Notes: generated by a model from the sequence alone, not told the origin. A DNA stretch of 64,000 bases from Pacificoceanicola sp048553275 (GCF_048553275.1 NZ_JBLZMW010000003.1:186001-250000), one strand, 5' to 3'. Counted from the first letter of the stretch, positions 35,225 through 45,991 are shown. Made by a program: numbers and translations.

Positions 35225-35299
35225 GCGGGCGTAGCTCAGGGGTAGAGCATAACCTTGCCAAGGTTAGGGTCGGGCGTTCGAATCGCCTCGCCCGCTCCA
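35225..35299 (+). tRNA. tRNA-Gly(GCC), first copy
   Basis: A 75-nt tRNA with acceptor GCGGGCG paired to CGCCCGC, discriminator T and encoded CCA. The D arm is AGCTCAGGGGTAGAGC, the anticodon loop TTGCCAA (anticodon GCC, glycine) and the T arm has GTTCGAATC. The gene is repeated identically 69 bp downstream. Confidence 0.97.
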
Positions 35300-35368
35300 G
35301 TTAGGTCAATTTCGGGATGCGCCGCCACCCAGCGGAACCGCCGAAACGGACCGAGATGAAAATGGTTT

Positions 35369-35443
35369 GCGGGCGTAGCTCAGGGGTAGAGCATAACCTT
35401 GCCAAGGTTAGGGTCGGGCGTTCGAATCGCCTCGCCCGCTCCA
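35369..35443 (+). tRNA. tRNA-Gly(GCC), second copy
   Basis: The sequence is identical over all 75 nt to the tRNA at 35225-35299, including the encoded CCA. The flanks differ, so this is either an old duplication kept identical by selection or gene conversion. Both copies are probably in one transcript. Confidence 0.97.
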
Positions 35444-35565
35444 TTTTCCTTCCACTTCACCAACCGTGACGACGCGCGCGCAACAGCCGCCCATCCGGGC
35501 CGTCGCGCCCCCTTTCCCCTTTGCAACGCACCGCCTATAAGGCCGCGAACCCAAGGAGAAAGCCG

Positions 35566-36153
35566 ATGCGCAAGGCCACCATCAGCCGCAAGACCAGTGA
35601 GACCGCCATCGAGGTCACTCTCGATCTCGACGGCACCGGCGTCTATGACAATCAGACCGGTGTGGGCTTCTTCGACCACATGCTCGACCAGCTCTCGCGG
35701 CACTCGCTTATCGACATGACAATCCGCGCGGACGGCGATCTGCACATCGACGATCATCACACCGTCGAGGACACCGGCATCGCCATCGGACAGGCCCTCG
35801 TCGCGGCGCTTGGCGACAAGAAGGGCATCCGCCGCTACGGAGAATGCCACCTGCCGATGGACGACACGCAGGTGCGCGCCGCGCTCGATCTGTCGAACCG
35901 GCCGTTTCTTGTCTGGAACGTCGACTTCCCCGCGCCCAAGATCGGCACCTTCGACACCGAACTCGTGCGCGAATTCTTTCAGGCGCTGAGCACCCACGGC
36001 GGCATCACGCTGCACATCGACCAACTGCACGGCTTCAATGCGCACCATATCGCGGAAGCGGCCTTCAAGGCCGTGGCACGCGCCTTGCGCATGGCGGTGG
36101 AACCGGATCCGCGCGTGGCGGACAAGCTGCCCTCGACCAAGGGCAAACTCTGA
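35566..36153 (+). CDS. hisB: Imidazoleglycerol-phosphate dehydratase
   Basis: HisB dehydrates imidazoleglycerol phosphate to imidazoleacetol phosphate (step 6 of histidine synthesis) with manganese. The 195-residue single-domain form shows FFDHMLDQLSRHS, DLHIDDHHTVEDTGIAIGQAL and HGFNAHHIAEAAFKA, the two histidine-rich repeats that bind the metals. There is no phosphatase domain. ATG 35566 follows AAGGAG. It begins the his cluster, with hisH next. Confidence 0.97.
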   Translation: MRKATISRKTSETAIEVTLDLDGTGVYDNQTGVGFFDHMLDQLSRHSLIDMTIRADGDLHIDDHHTVEDTGIAIGQALVAALGDKKGIRRYGECHLPMDDTQVRAALDLSNRPFLVWNVDFPAPKIGTFDTELVREFFQALSTHGGITLHIDQLHGFNAHHIAEAAFKAVARALRMAVEPDPRVADKLPSTKGKL

Positions 36154-36186
36154 CATCCGTGGCAGGACCGGGGGCCAGCCCCCGGA

Positions 36187-36214
36187 CCCCCGGGATATTT
36201 TTGCAAAGAAGAAG
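36187..36214 (+). repeat. CCCCCGGGATATTTTTG intergenic repeat, copy B
   Basis: The hisB-hisH gap holds the hairpin GGGGGC-CA-GCCCCC followed by CCCCCGGGATATTTTTGC and an AAGAAGAAG end, about 15 bases before the hisH ATG. It matches copy A at 10772 in sequence and in position just upstream of a ribosome binding site. Confidence 0.75.
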
Positions 36215-36229
36215 CACAAGGGCAGAGCC

Positions 36230-36865
36230 ATGCTGACTGCAATCATCGATTACGAAAGCGGCAACCTGCATTCGGCCGAGAAGGCGTTTCAGAAAATGGC
36301 CCGCGAAACCACCGGGGCCGAGGTCCGTGTGACCACCGACCCGGACGTTGTGGCCAAGGCCGATCACATCGTGCTGCCGGGCGACGGCGCATTTCCGTCC
36401 TGCGCGCGGGCGCTGCGAACCTCGGGCTGCTTCGAGGCGATGATCGAGGCGGTGGAGCGCCGGGGGCGCCCCTTTCTGGGGATCTGTGTCGGCATGCAAC
36501 TGATGGCCCGGAAGGGGCATGAGTACGACGAAACCGACGGGCTTGGCTGGATCGACGGCGAGGTCATGCACATCACGCCGGGCGACCCGGCGCTGAAAGT
36601 GCCGCATATGGGCTGGAATGATCTGCAGATCGCAACACCGCATCCGGTGCTTGACGGGCTGAAAACCGGCGATCACGCCTATTTTGTCCATTCCTACCAG
36701 ATGCGCATGGCCGATCTGACACAACGCATCGCGCATGTGGATTATGGTGGCGATGTCACCGCGATTGTCGGCCATGAAAACCGCATCGGCCTGCAGTTCC
36801 ACCCGGAGAAAAGCGCCGGGATTGGCTTGCGCATGATTGCCAACTTCCTGAACTGGCGCCCCTGA
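36230..36865 (+). CDS. hisH: Imidazole glycerol phosphate synthase, glutaminase subunit HisH
   Basis: HisH releases ammonia from glutamine and channels it to HisF. The 211-residue protein has the start IIDYESGNLHSAEKAF, the nucleophile elbow PFLGICVGMQLMA with the catalytic Cys, YFVHSYQM, and the His-Glu pair in GLQFHPEKS. Its partner hisF lies 2.2 kb downstream, separated by hisA and two minus-strand genes. A dispersed repeat precedes the ATG. Confidence 0.97.
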   Translation: MLTAIIDYESGNLHSAEKAFQKMARETTGAEVRVTTDPDVVAKADHIVLPGDGAFPSCARALRTSGCFEAMIEAVERRGRPFLGICVGMQLMARKGHEYDETDGLGWIDGEVMHITPGDPALKVPHMGWNDLQIATPHPVLDGLKTGDHAYFVHSYQMRMADLTQRIAHVDYGGDVTAIVGHENRIGLQFHPEKSAGIGLRMIANFLNWRP

Positions 36866-36870
36866 CGCAA

Positions 36871-36898
36871 AATAAGGGCCGGACGCATCGCCCGGCCC
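36871..36898 (-). terminator. Bidirectional-type terminator between hisH and the DUF2147 gene
   Basis: GGGCCGG (36876-36882) pairs with CCGGCCC (36892-36898). On the minus strand the stem is followed by TTATTTTG, which fits termination of the DUF2147 gene. hisH, arriving from the other side, may also end here. Confidence 0.7.
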
Positions 36899-36915
36899 AC
36901 TGTGGTCTCAGGACT

Positions 36916-37299
36916 TTACTGCACCCGTGTCCAGTTCTGTCCCGAACAGAGCAGCCCCCCGGCCACGCAGCCCGAAAGCTTCAGTGCATTGCCGTTGAGC
37001 TGCATCTTGCCGGTGTAGATCTTGTCGTTCGAGGGCCGCCAGACCTTGCCCTTGTAGCTGCCGCCGCCTTGCGGGGCCATGTTGCGCACAAGCATCTTGC
37101 CCTTGTTGGGCGAGTTGTATTCCCCGGCGCTGTTGAAGGTCCGGCTGATCACGCCGCAGATGTTCGCGCCACAGGGCGTGATCGTGACATGGGCATAGGC
37201 CCCGTCATCGACTTCGGTTTTCCACACGCCTTCCGCCGGATCGGCGGCGGCCAGTCCAGCCAGACACGCCAGCGCCGCGGCCATTACATAGGTTTTCAT
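36916..37299 (-). CDS. DUF2147-family exported protein
   Basis: A 127-residue protein with a signal peptide (KTYVMAAALACLAGLAAA) and a DUF2147-type mature domain: DPAEGVWKTEVDDGAYAHV, CGANICGVIS, and LKLSGCVAGGLLCSGQNWTR at the end. The four cysteines may form disulfides in the periplasm. Function unknown. ATG 37299 starts the signal peptide and follows GGAGAGGA. It runs opposite to the his genes on either side, so it was probably inserted between hisH and hisA. Confidence 0.88.
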   Translation of the reverse strand: MKTYVMAAALACLAGLAAADPAEGVWKTEVDDGAYAHVTITPCGANICGVISRTFNSAGEYNSPNKGKMLVRNMAPQGGGSYKGKVWRPSNDKIYTGKMQLNGNALKLSGCVAGGLLCSGQNWTRVQ

Positions 37300-37473
37300 G
37301 ATCCTCTCCTCCCTGGTAGTCCGAGCAGCTTGGCGCGCCGCCCCGGCTGCGATCAAGCCTGACGTTACGGCGGGCCGCGTCATGACGTCACGACGCAGCG
37401 CAGCATCCATGGTTGCACCTGCCGCAACGTCAGACTAAGGGGCAGGCAACCCTCCTTCGAAAGGACAAGACAC

Positions 37474-38196
37474 ATGATCCTTTACCCCGCGATCGACCTC
37501 AAGGATGGCAAGGCGGTGCGCCTGCTTCGTGGCGATATGGACAAGGCCACGGTCTTCAATGACGATCCCGCTGCACAGGCATTGGAATTCGTTGCGGCGG
37601 GCTGTGAATGGCTGCACCTGGTGGACCTCAACGGCGCCTTCGCCGGCGAGCCGGTCAATGGCGCCGCCGTCGAGCAGATCCTGAGCCAGACGAACACACC
37701 GGCGCAGCTTGGCGGCGGCATCCGTGACATGGCCACCATCGAGATGTGGCTGCAGCGGGGACTCGCCCGTGTGATCCTCGGCACGGTGGCCGTGGAGAAC
37801 CCGGCGTTGGTGCGCGAGGCGGCCGCAGCCTTCCCGGGCAAGATCGCGGTGGGCATCGACGCGCGCGACGGCCGCGTGGCGACAAAGGGCTGGGCCGAGG
37901 TCACCGACGTCGACGCCACCGATCTGGCGAAATCCTTCGAGGATGCGGGTGTGGCGGCGATCATCTACACCGACATCAACCGCGATGGCGCCATGCAGGG
38001 GCCGAACATCGAGGCAACGGCGGCGCTGGCGCGTGCCGTGACGATCCCGGTGATCGCCTCCGGCGGTGTCTCCTCGCTGAAGGATCTCAAGGCTCTGCGC
38101 GATTGTGGCGCCGCGCTGAATGGGGCGATCTCGGGCCGGGCGCTTTATGACGGGGCGCTCAACCTCAAGGACGCGATCAAGGCGCTGCGCGACTGA
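37474..38196 (+). CDS. hisA: ProFAR isomerase HisA
   Basis: HisA isomerises ProFAR to PRFAR, the fourth step of histidine synthesis. The 240-residue TIM barrel has MILYPAIDLKDGKAVRL with the catalytic Asp, WLHLVDLNGAF, QLGGGIRDMATI, VGIDARDGRVATKGW, AIIYTDINRDGAMQGPN with the second catalytic Asp and PVIASGGVSSL. The half-barrel symmetry with HisF is evident. AAGGA precedes the ATG. Confidence 0.97.
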   Translation: MILYPAIDLKDGKAVRLLRGDMDKATVFNDDPAAQALEFVAAGCEWLHLVDLNGAFAGEPVNGAAVEQILSQTNTPAQLGGGIRDMATIEMWLQRGLARVILGTVAVENPALVREAAAAFPGKIAVGIDARDGRVATKGWAEVTDVDATDLAKSFEDAGVAAIIYTDINRDGAMQGPNIEATAALARAVTIPVIASGGVSSLKDLKALRDCGAALNGAISGRALYDGALNLKDAIKALRD

Positions 38197-38235
38197 TCTA
38201 TCCAGCCGGCCCGCCCCCGGAAAGCCGGGGTCGGC

Positions 38236-38883
38236 TCACTTCGCCAGAAAGGGCGCGACAAGACCGGCAATGCGCGCCGATCCTTTCTGCGATGGATGCA
38301 GGCGATCCCTTGCGAAGAGTGACAGATCGCCGGGGCGGAACACGTCGTCCATATCCACAAGGCTTACTCCCGCAGAGGCATTGGCCATACGGCCAAGCCG
38401 GTCTTCGAGCATGGCGTAGGGCGCGACACAGGCGGTCCCGGCATAGTGCGGAGAGGTGTAGTAATCCGCCCAGATCACCTGCGAGCCGCGAGCGCGCAGA
38501 TCCGCCACAAGCGTCGGTATCGCGCCACGGCTTCCGTCTTCGGAGATCAACCGGTCCAGAACCGGGCCACAGTCCGCACAGTCGCAATCGCTCAGATCGT
38601 TGGCCCCGCCGTTCAGCACAACCCAGTCCGCCCGCACCCCCGCAAGCTGCGCGGGAATGTTGAGCGCGCCGCGTCCGCCCAAAACCTGCGCCAGCGGCAA
38701 TGACACGTCGCCCACCGGCTCGCCCAGCCGCGCCTGCAGCCCATCCGCCACGGAGCCCCCCGCGATCCGGTTCCACGCCATGACCGAATCCCCGGCCACG
38801 ACGATCCGCGCATCCTCCGGCACGCCCCGCCCGCAGGCGGCCAACAGGCACAGCGACAGCATGATCCAATATCGCATTCGCAT
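38236..38883 (-). CDS. SGNH/GDSL-family lipoprotein hydrolase
   Basis: A 215-residue protein with a lipoprotein signal: MLSLCLLAAC with Cys17 as the lipidation site. The hydrolase blocks are AGDSVMAWN (block I, catalytic Ser33), VVLNGGANDLSD (block III Gly-Asn region) and DRLHPSQKG (block V Asp and His). It is probably a periplasmic membrane-anchored esterase; substrate unknown. The Cys-rich DCDCADCG stretch after block III is unusual and may be disulfide-bonded. The ATG at 38883 is set by the signal peptide. It runs opposite to hisA and hisF. Confidence 0.85.
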   Translation of the reverse strand: MRMRYWIMLSLCLLAACGRGVPEDARIVVAGDSVMAWNRIAGGSVADGLQARLGEPVGDVSLPLAQVLGGRGALNIPAQLAGVRADWVVLNGGANDLSDCDCADCGPVLDRLISEDGSRGAIPTLVADLRARGSQVIWADYYTSPHYAGTACVAPYAMLEDRLGRMANASAGVSLVDMDDVFRPGDLSLFARDRLHPSQKGSARIAGLVAPFLAK

Positions 38884-39066
38884 CCCACTCCACACAGTCT
38901 CGATCACACCGCCAATTCCCGGGCGGCCCCTGCGGAAGGATGTAGGGCGCTCCGCGCGCCCTGCCCAGGGCCGCGCGCGGTCAGCCGCCACACTGGCCAA
39001 CCAAAATATCCACAATCCGCGCGTACCACCTTCACAACCCCCACCCTTTCGCGCTACCTCAGCGCC

Positions 39067-39849
39067 ATGTTGAAAACCCGTATCATCCCCTGTCTCGATG
39101 TCGCCGATGGCCGCGTGGTCAAAGGCGTCAATTTCGTTGATCTGGTCGACGCGGGAGATCCCGTCGACGCCGCCCGCGCCTATGACGCCGCCGGTGCGGA
39201 CGAGATCTGCTTTCTCGACATCCATGCCACGCATGAAAACCGCGGCACCATGTTCGATGTGGTCACCCGCACCGCCGAGCAGTGCTTTATCCCACTGACC
39301 GTGGGCGGCGGCGTGCGCACCGTGGCCGATGTCCGCGCCCTCCTGCTCGCGGGTGCGGACAAGGTCAGCTTCAACTCTGCCGCCGTGGCCAATCCCGACG
39401 TCGTGGCCGAGGCTGCCGACCACTTCGGCAGCCAGTGCATCGTCTGCGCCATCGACGCCAAGACAGTCGAACCGGAGGATCGCGACAAGGGTCTGCCCGG
39501 CCGCTGGGAAATCTTCACCCACGGCGGACGCAAACCCACCGGGATCGACGCCGTCGAATTCGCCATCCAGATCGCCGCGAAGGGCGCCGGAGAGATCCTG
39601 CTGACTTCCATGGACCGGGACGGCACCAAATCCGGCTTCAACCTGCCGCTCACCCGCGCCATTGCCGACGCCGTGAACGTGCCGGTCATCGCCTCCGGCG
39701 GCGTCGGCACTTTGGACCACCTCGTCGAGGGCGTCACGGAGGGCCACGCCTCCGCCGTGCTCGCCGCCTCGATCTTCCACTTCGGCACCTTCACCATCGC
39801 CGAAGCCAAAGCCCATATGGCCGCAGCAGGCGTGCCCGTGCGGCCGTGA
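39067..39849 (+). CDS. hisF: Imidazole glycerol phosphate synthase, cyclase subunit HisF
   Basis: HisF condenses PRFAR with ammonia from HisH to give imidazoleglycerol phosphate and AICAR. The 260-residue barrel shows MLKTRIIPCLDVADGRVVKG with the catalytic Asp11, FLDIHAT, PLTVGGGVRTV, CAIDAKTV, GEILLTSMDRDGTKSGFN (catalytic Asp) and PVIASGGVGTLDHL. The stop codon overlaps the GTG start of the next gene. Confidence 0.97.
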   Translation: MLKTRIIPCLDVADGRVVKGVNFVDLVDAGDPVDAARAYDAAGADEICFLDIHATHENRGTMFDVVTRTAEQCFIPLTVGGGVRTVADVRALLLAGADKVSFNSAAVANPDVVAEAADHFGSQCIVCAIDAKTVEPEDRDKGLPGRWEIFTHGGRKPTGIDAVEFAIQIAAKGAGEILLTSMDRDGTKSGFNLPLTRAIADAVNVPVIASGGVGTLDHLVEGVTEGHASAVLAASIFHFGTFTIAEAKAHMAAAGVPVRP

Positions 39850-40265
39850 GCGGCGGGGCCACATCCGACGGCAGCAATGTCGTCATCCGCGAAGGCGAAA
39901 GCGAAGAGACCACCTGCACCTGCTGCGGCAAAGCCGTGACCGCCGTCACCGGCTATCTTGACGTGGGCCAGCTTTCCGCAGGCTGGTACACTGTCGCCGT
40001 CACCCATGGGACAAAGGACCACCTGCCCCTGCTGCGCCTGTTCATCGGCGATTGGTCCGAAACCGCCGCCCCCTCCGAACGCTGGGGCATCCGCATGGGC
40101 ATCGACCATGACGGCGCCCATATCACCGACTGGCCCGAGGCCGATCAGCACGAGGCCGCGCCGGTCTTCACGCCCCTGAGCCGCGCCCAGATCCTCGGCA
40201 CGCCCATGGAGGCCCAGATCTGGACCCTCACGGACCGCATCCTGACCCGAGACAGCCGCCTCTGA
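39846..40265 (+). CDS. Hypothetical protein coupled to hisF
   Basis: A 139-residue protein of unknown function. The GTG start overlaps the hisF stop codon by 4 bases, so translation is probably coupled. A small cysteine motif near the N-terminus (ETTCTCCGKAV) could bind metal, but only three cysteines are visible. The rest (GWYTVAVTHG, LLRLFIGDW, WGIRMGIDHDGAHITDW) is a mixed alpha/beta pattern without a recognised family. Its place between hisF and hisE suggests at least co-expression with histidine synthesis. Confidence 0.75.
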   Translation: MSGGATSDGSNVVIREGESEETTCTCCGKAVTAVTGYLDVGQLSAGWYTVAVTHGTKDHLPLLRLFIGDWSETAAPSERWGIRMGIDHDGAHITDWPEADQHEAAPVFTPLSRAQILGTPMEAQIWTLTDRILTRDSRL

Positions 40266-40276
40266 AGGAGCCAACA

Positions 40277-40585
40277 ATGACCCTTGAAGACCTCGCCGAA
40301 ATCGTCGCCCAACGCGCCGCCGCCTCCCCGGACGAGAGCTGGACCGCGAAACTCCTCGCCAAGGGCCCGGAGAAATGCGCCGAGAAATTCGGCGAAGAGG
40401 CGGTCGAGGCGATCATCGAAGCGATCAAGGACGACAAGGCCAAGCTCGCCTCCGAGGCCGCCGATGTGCTCTTTCACCTGCTGGTCATGCTGAAATCCCG
40501 CGATGTCCCCCTCTCGCAGGTCATGGACGTCCTCGCGGCACGGCAGGCCCGGTCCGGCCTTCAGGAAAAAGCGGCGCGCGGCTGA
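40277..40585 (+). CDS. hisE: Phosphoribosyl-ATP pyrophosphatase
   Basis: HisE hydrolyses phosphoribosyl-ATP to phosphoribosyl-AMP, step 2 of histidine synthesis. The 102-residue protein of the MazG-like all-helical fold has SWTAKLLAKGPEKCAEKFGEEAVEAI and ASEAADVLFHLLVML, with the metal-binding EE(A)VE and D residues. It is a stand-alone HisE without a HisI domain. It follows the hypothetical gene by 11 bp. Confidence 0.96.
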   Translation: MTLEDLAEIVAQRAAASPDESWTAKLLAKGPEKCAEKFGEEAVEAIIEAIKDDKAKLASEAADVLFHLLVMLKSRDVPLSQVMDVLAARQARSGLQEKAARG

Positions 40586-40647
40586 TTTTACTGGAACCGG
40601 CGGGCTATTGAGCGCATTGACGAGGGTATCCCCAACCGAGTGGTCCC

Positions 40648-41592
40648 ATGCAAATCTTCGCCTGCCCGACCTGCGGCCACCGCCTGTGGTTTCAGAACGC
40701 CACCTGCCCCTGCGGCCAATCGGTGCGCTTTGATCCCGAAACGCAATCGATGCAGGCCAGCGCGGACTCCTGTGTGAATTTCGACGCCATCGGCTGTAAC
40801 TGGCAACCGGGCGAAAACGGCTATTGCGCATCGTGCAACCTGACCGAGACCGTTCCGGACCTGCGCAAGGACAGCAACCTGCCGCTCTGGGAGCGCACGG
40901 AGGCGGCGAAGCGCTGGATGCTGGCCAATCTCGCGCGCTGGGGCTGGTTCACGCTTGCGGACACAGGCGCCCGCCCGACCTTCAAGATGCTCGCAGAACA
41001 GACCGTCGAGGGCCGCGAAGAGGTGGTCATGGGCCATGCCTCCGGCGAGATCACCATCAACGTCAGCGAAGCAGATCCGGCGATCCGAGCGCAGCGCCGT
41101 GCCAAACTGGGCGAGCTTTATCGCACCATGCTTGGCCACATGCGCCACGAGATGGCGCATTTCCTGTTCGAGCGCCTGCTGCGCCGTCCCGGCTTTGCCG
41201 ATGATTTCCGCGCCCTCTTCGGAGACGAGCGCGCCGACTACGCCCAGGCCCTGAAACAGCACTACACCCGGCCCGCTCCGGCGGATGAATGGCACATCAC
41301 AAGCTATGCCACCGCCCACCCGCATGAGGACTGGGCCGAGACCGTCGCGCATCTTCTGCACCTCGTGGACCTGCTCGACAGCGCCACCGCCGCCGGTCTT
41401 GTCGGCGGCTATGATCCCTATGGCGAGACCGATACCGATGGCATGCTGACCCGCGCCATTGACCTCTCTCTCGCGGCCAATCACGTGAACCGTGCGCTTG
41501 ATCTCGCGGACGTCTATCCCTTCATCCTGCCACCCGGTGTGCGGGGCAAGATGGCCTTCGCCCACCGCCACCTGCGGCAGCCGGCGCCTTAG
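40648..41592 (+). CDS. Putative zinc-binding metallopeptidase with zinc ribbon
   Basis: A 314-residue protein. The N-terminus has a zinc-ribbon pattern (ACPTCGHRL, ATCPCGQS), then a second Cys cluster (GYCASCN). A gluzincin-like active site HEMAHF lies at residues 167-172, and a downstream HEDWAETVAHLLH supplies the likely third ligand. I associate this layout with the uncharacterised 'putative zinc-binding metallopeptidase' family of Proteobacteria. No signal peptide, so cytoplasmic. It begins 62 bp after hisE and may be a separate unit. Confidence 0.85.
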   Translation: MQIFACPTCGHRLWFQNATCPCGQSVRFDPETQSMQASADSCVNFDAIGCNWQPGENGYCASCNLTETVPDLRKDSNLPLWERTEAAKRWMLANLARWGWFTLADTGARPTFKMLAEQTVEGREEVVMGHASGEITINVSEADPAIRAQRRAKLGELYRTMLGHMRHEMAHFLFERLLRRPGFADDFRALFGDERADYAQALKQHYTRPAPADEWHITSYATAHPHEDWAETVAHLLHLVDLLDSATAAGLVGGYDPYGETDTDGMLTRAIDLSLAANHVNRALDLADVYPFILPPGVRGKMAFAHRHLRQPAP

Positions 41593-41931
41593 CGACTGTC
41601 ACGGTATGAGGGGGTTCACCGGCGCTCCGCCGGTCTGACCGCGCTGTGGCCTCAAGGCCAGAATCATCGAAAAAAACGCGCATTAACCAAAAAATCGCGC
41701 AAGCGCCGCGCAATCTGCAACCAATGCGTGTGGGATTTTGAGTTTTGTACCAAATCGGCGAGGAATCGTACCAAACGCCGGCTTTCCGAATGGTAAACAC
41801 GCGGCAGAAAAGGTTAAGCCGCGTCGCGTTCGGGCGTTGGGATGTCGTGTTTGACCAAGGTACGCAGGATTAACCGCATCGTGCGCCGCGTTAATCCCGC
41901 GATTTGCCGCGTCCAGCGCCCCGCCACGCCC
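41593..41931. repeat. Convergent gap with one paired GTAC element (41741-41780)
   Basis: No gene was found in this 339-bp gap between convergent genes. It contains one paired element: AGTTTTGTACCAAA with GTAC centred at 41748.5 and GAATCGTACCAAACGCCG with GTAC centred at 41769.5, exactly 21 bp apart. The flanks are AT-rich islands (ATTAACCAAAAAATCG at 41683, GGTTAAGCC near 41815). The copy at 52.4 kb is almost identical in inverse orientation. Confidence 0.75.
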
Positions 41932-42399
41932 TCAGAGCTTCGAAGAGATCACGCCGGTGTTGAATCCGCCCATGCGCAATTCGCCAAAAAGCCTTTGATA
42001 TTCGATCTTTGGACAGCGATCTTGAACCACATCAACGCCCCGCGCCTCGGCCATGGCCGCCGCTTCGGCGTGTTGCACGCCAATCTGCATCCAGACCGTC
42101 CTGAGCCCCTCGAAACACTGCAAGGCCTCTTCGACGATTGGCGGCACATGCTCCGGCCGGCGGAAAATATCCACCATATCCACGGTCTTGGGACAATCCG
42201 AGAGCGACGCTCTCACCGTCTGCCCGAACAGCATTTGTCCGGCATGGCCCGGGTTAACGGGGATGACCGTGAAACCCTTGAGCGACAGATAGCGCGCCAC
42301 ATAGTAACTCGGCCGCACCGGGTTCATGGACACGCCCACCACCGCCACCACTTTGGTGCGGGTCAGGATGGCCTTCAGGAAGTCGTCGGAATAGGTCAT
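41932..42399 (-). CDS. CoA-binding (YccU-type) protein
   Basis: A 155-residue protein of the CoA_binding_2 family. It is a single Rossmann-like domain: KVVAVVGVSMNPVRPSYYVARYL binds the nucleotide part, followed by GFTVIPVNPGHAG, VDMVDIFRRPEHVPPIVEEAL and TVWMQIGVQHAEAA. The domain is related to the CoA-binding part of succinyl-CoA synthetase. Actual function of the small stand-alone proteins is unknown. Confidence 0.9.
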   Translation of the reverse strand: MTYSDDFLKAILTRTKVVAVVGVSMNPVRPSYYVARYLSLKGFTVIPVNPGHAGQMLFGQTVRASLSDCPKTVDMVDIFRRPEHVPPIVEEALQCFEGLRTVWMQIGVQHAEAAAMAEARGVDVVQDRCPKIEYQRLFGELRMGGFNTGVISSKL

Positions 42400-42426
42400 G
42401 CGATGACTTTAACCCCCTTTTACACA

Positions 42427-42458
42427 AAGAAAAAGCGCCCGGAAAAAAATCCGGGCGC
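42427..42458 (-). terminator. Intrinsic terminator of the DUF2235 gene
   Basis: GCGCCCGGA and TCCGGGCGC form a perfect 9-bp stem (42435-42443 with 42450-42458). On the minus strand it is followed by TTTTTCTTTG. It terminates the coxL-like/DUF2235 transcript before the CoA-binding gene. Confidence 0.85.
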
Positions 42459-42590
42459 CAGTCACGGAACGAGGGACAGTGAAGGCGTCGCGGGGGTTCC
42501 GGCCCCGCGATCCTGATAGTGATATAGGCATGAAAGCCACAGTAAAAAGGGTTGTCACCAATCTGTGATGATTGCGCTTGACCATATCAA

Positions 42591-43620
42591 TCAGCCCGGT
42601 GGCAGCATCGACATTTTCGGGATAACTCTTTGTAAAGTTGCGTGTATTTTCTCCGACGGGTCGCGGCCGATCGCCCGGGCATGGCGCAGCAGGAACAATT
42701 TGGACACCCCCGACCATGTTCCAACCGACGGCGCATCCGGATTCGTCGGAAACCGCTCCCGCCATCCCCCCGGCAGCTCAACGCCGCAGCCTTCCAGCCG
42801 CTCCAGCATCCAGACCAGTGGAATATTCGACAACCCCCGCGCCGCGTCGTTCTCGCCCACCTGACCGCCGATATCGCCATGGCTCCCACGGAACCAGACC
42901 TGCTCCATGTCGCCGTCCCAGTCATCTTTCTTTTCCCAGAGGACCGGGGCATAGGCCATCCGGGTCTCATCCGCGGCCAGCGCCTGATAGCCCCGTTTCA
43001 CCGAAGAGCCCAAGGCATGGGAATGAAACGCATGATCGTCGCGAAAGAACCGCCAGAGCAGCGGCAGGCGCAGCCCCAACGCCTTTACCGTGTCCCAGAC
43101 CCCGATCATCTCGATCGGCGCGTCCGCATGGCAATAGCGCCGCCGGAACACATCGGCCGCACGCCCCCCGGCGTCGTATTGATACAGTCGGTAGGCCTGC
43201 CGCACATTCCGCACGGTCGCATACCGGGCCTGCAAGAGGCCGACCTGATCAATCACCCCGGCCAGCGAACGAACCGCGTAGGCCCCGCGCGAGTAGCCCA
43301 TGAGAAAGATCCGGTCGCCGACATGATACCGCGAGGCGAGATACCCGTAAGCCCTTTGAATTTGGCGATTTATTCCGCGCCCGACCACAACGTCATGGGT
43401 CGAGCGCCAGTCAGACCATTGCACGCCCGCCTCATAGTACACAGAGGCGACGCGGGCCTCCGACAGCAGACGGTAGGTCAGTCCGGCATTGGTCTCCTCG
43501 CCCGGGGTGAGCGAGGACATGGTGCCATCGAGGATGATGACGTGATCGACAGGGCCACGGCGCGGCGCATAGGAAGAATGGCCCCGGGCAAAGCGCCTGC
43601 GGAGCCATCCCAGAAGCGTA

Positions 43621-43643
<23 letters not shown>
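42591..43643 (-). CDS. DUF2235-family alpha/beta hydrolase-like protein
   Basis: A 350-residue protein of the DUF2235 family, whose members include T6SS phospholipase effectors and other lipase-like proteins. It has HVIILDGTMSSL near the N-terminus, YYEAGVQ, the nucleophile elbow IFLMGYSRGAYAVRSLAG with Ser118, and IEMIGVWDTVKALG. The later WFRGSHGDIGG likely supplies the His. No signal peptide or T6SS gene is nearby. Its start overlaps the end of the CoxL-like gene by 23 bases in a different frame, implying cotranslation. Confidence 0.85.
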
Positions 43644-45915
<2,272 letters not shown>

Positions 45916-45991
45916 GGTAACCTCCCGCTGGACCGTGCGTTTGACTGGGACATTAGACGCGCCTGCGCCGGTGTCCAGCCGGGAGATACGA

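Noticed and set aside
34844..35245. 133-codon open frame between phaP and the tRNA genes
   Set aside because: It runs into the tRNA-Gly gene, crosses the phaP terminator and has a Pro/Arg/His-rich, domain-less sequence.
38993..39015. Sequence resembling a worn copy of the GGGATATTTTTGG repeat (minus strand)
   Set aside because: Only GGATATTTTGG is shared and the CCCCC block and hairpin are missing, so it is too weak to list as a fourth copy.
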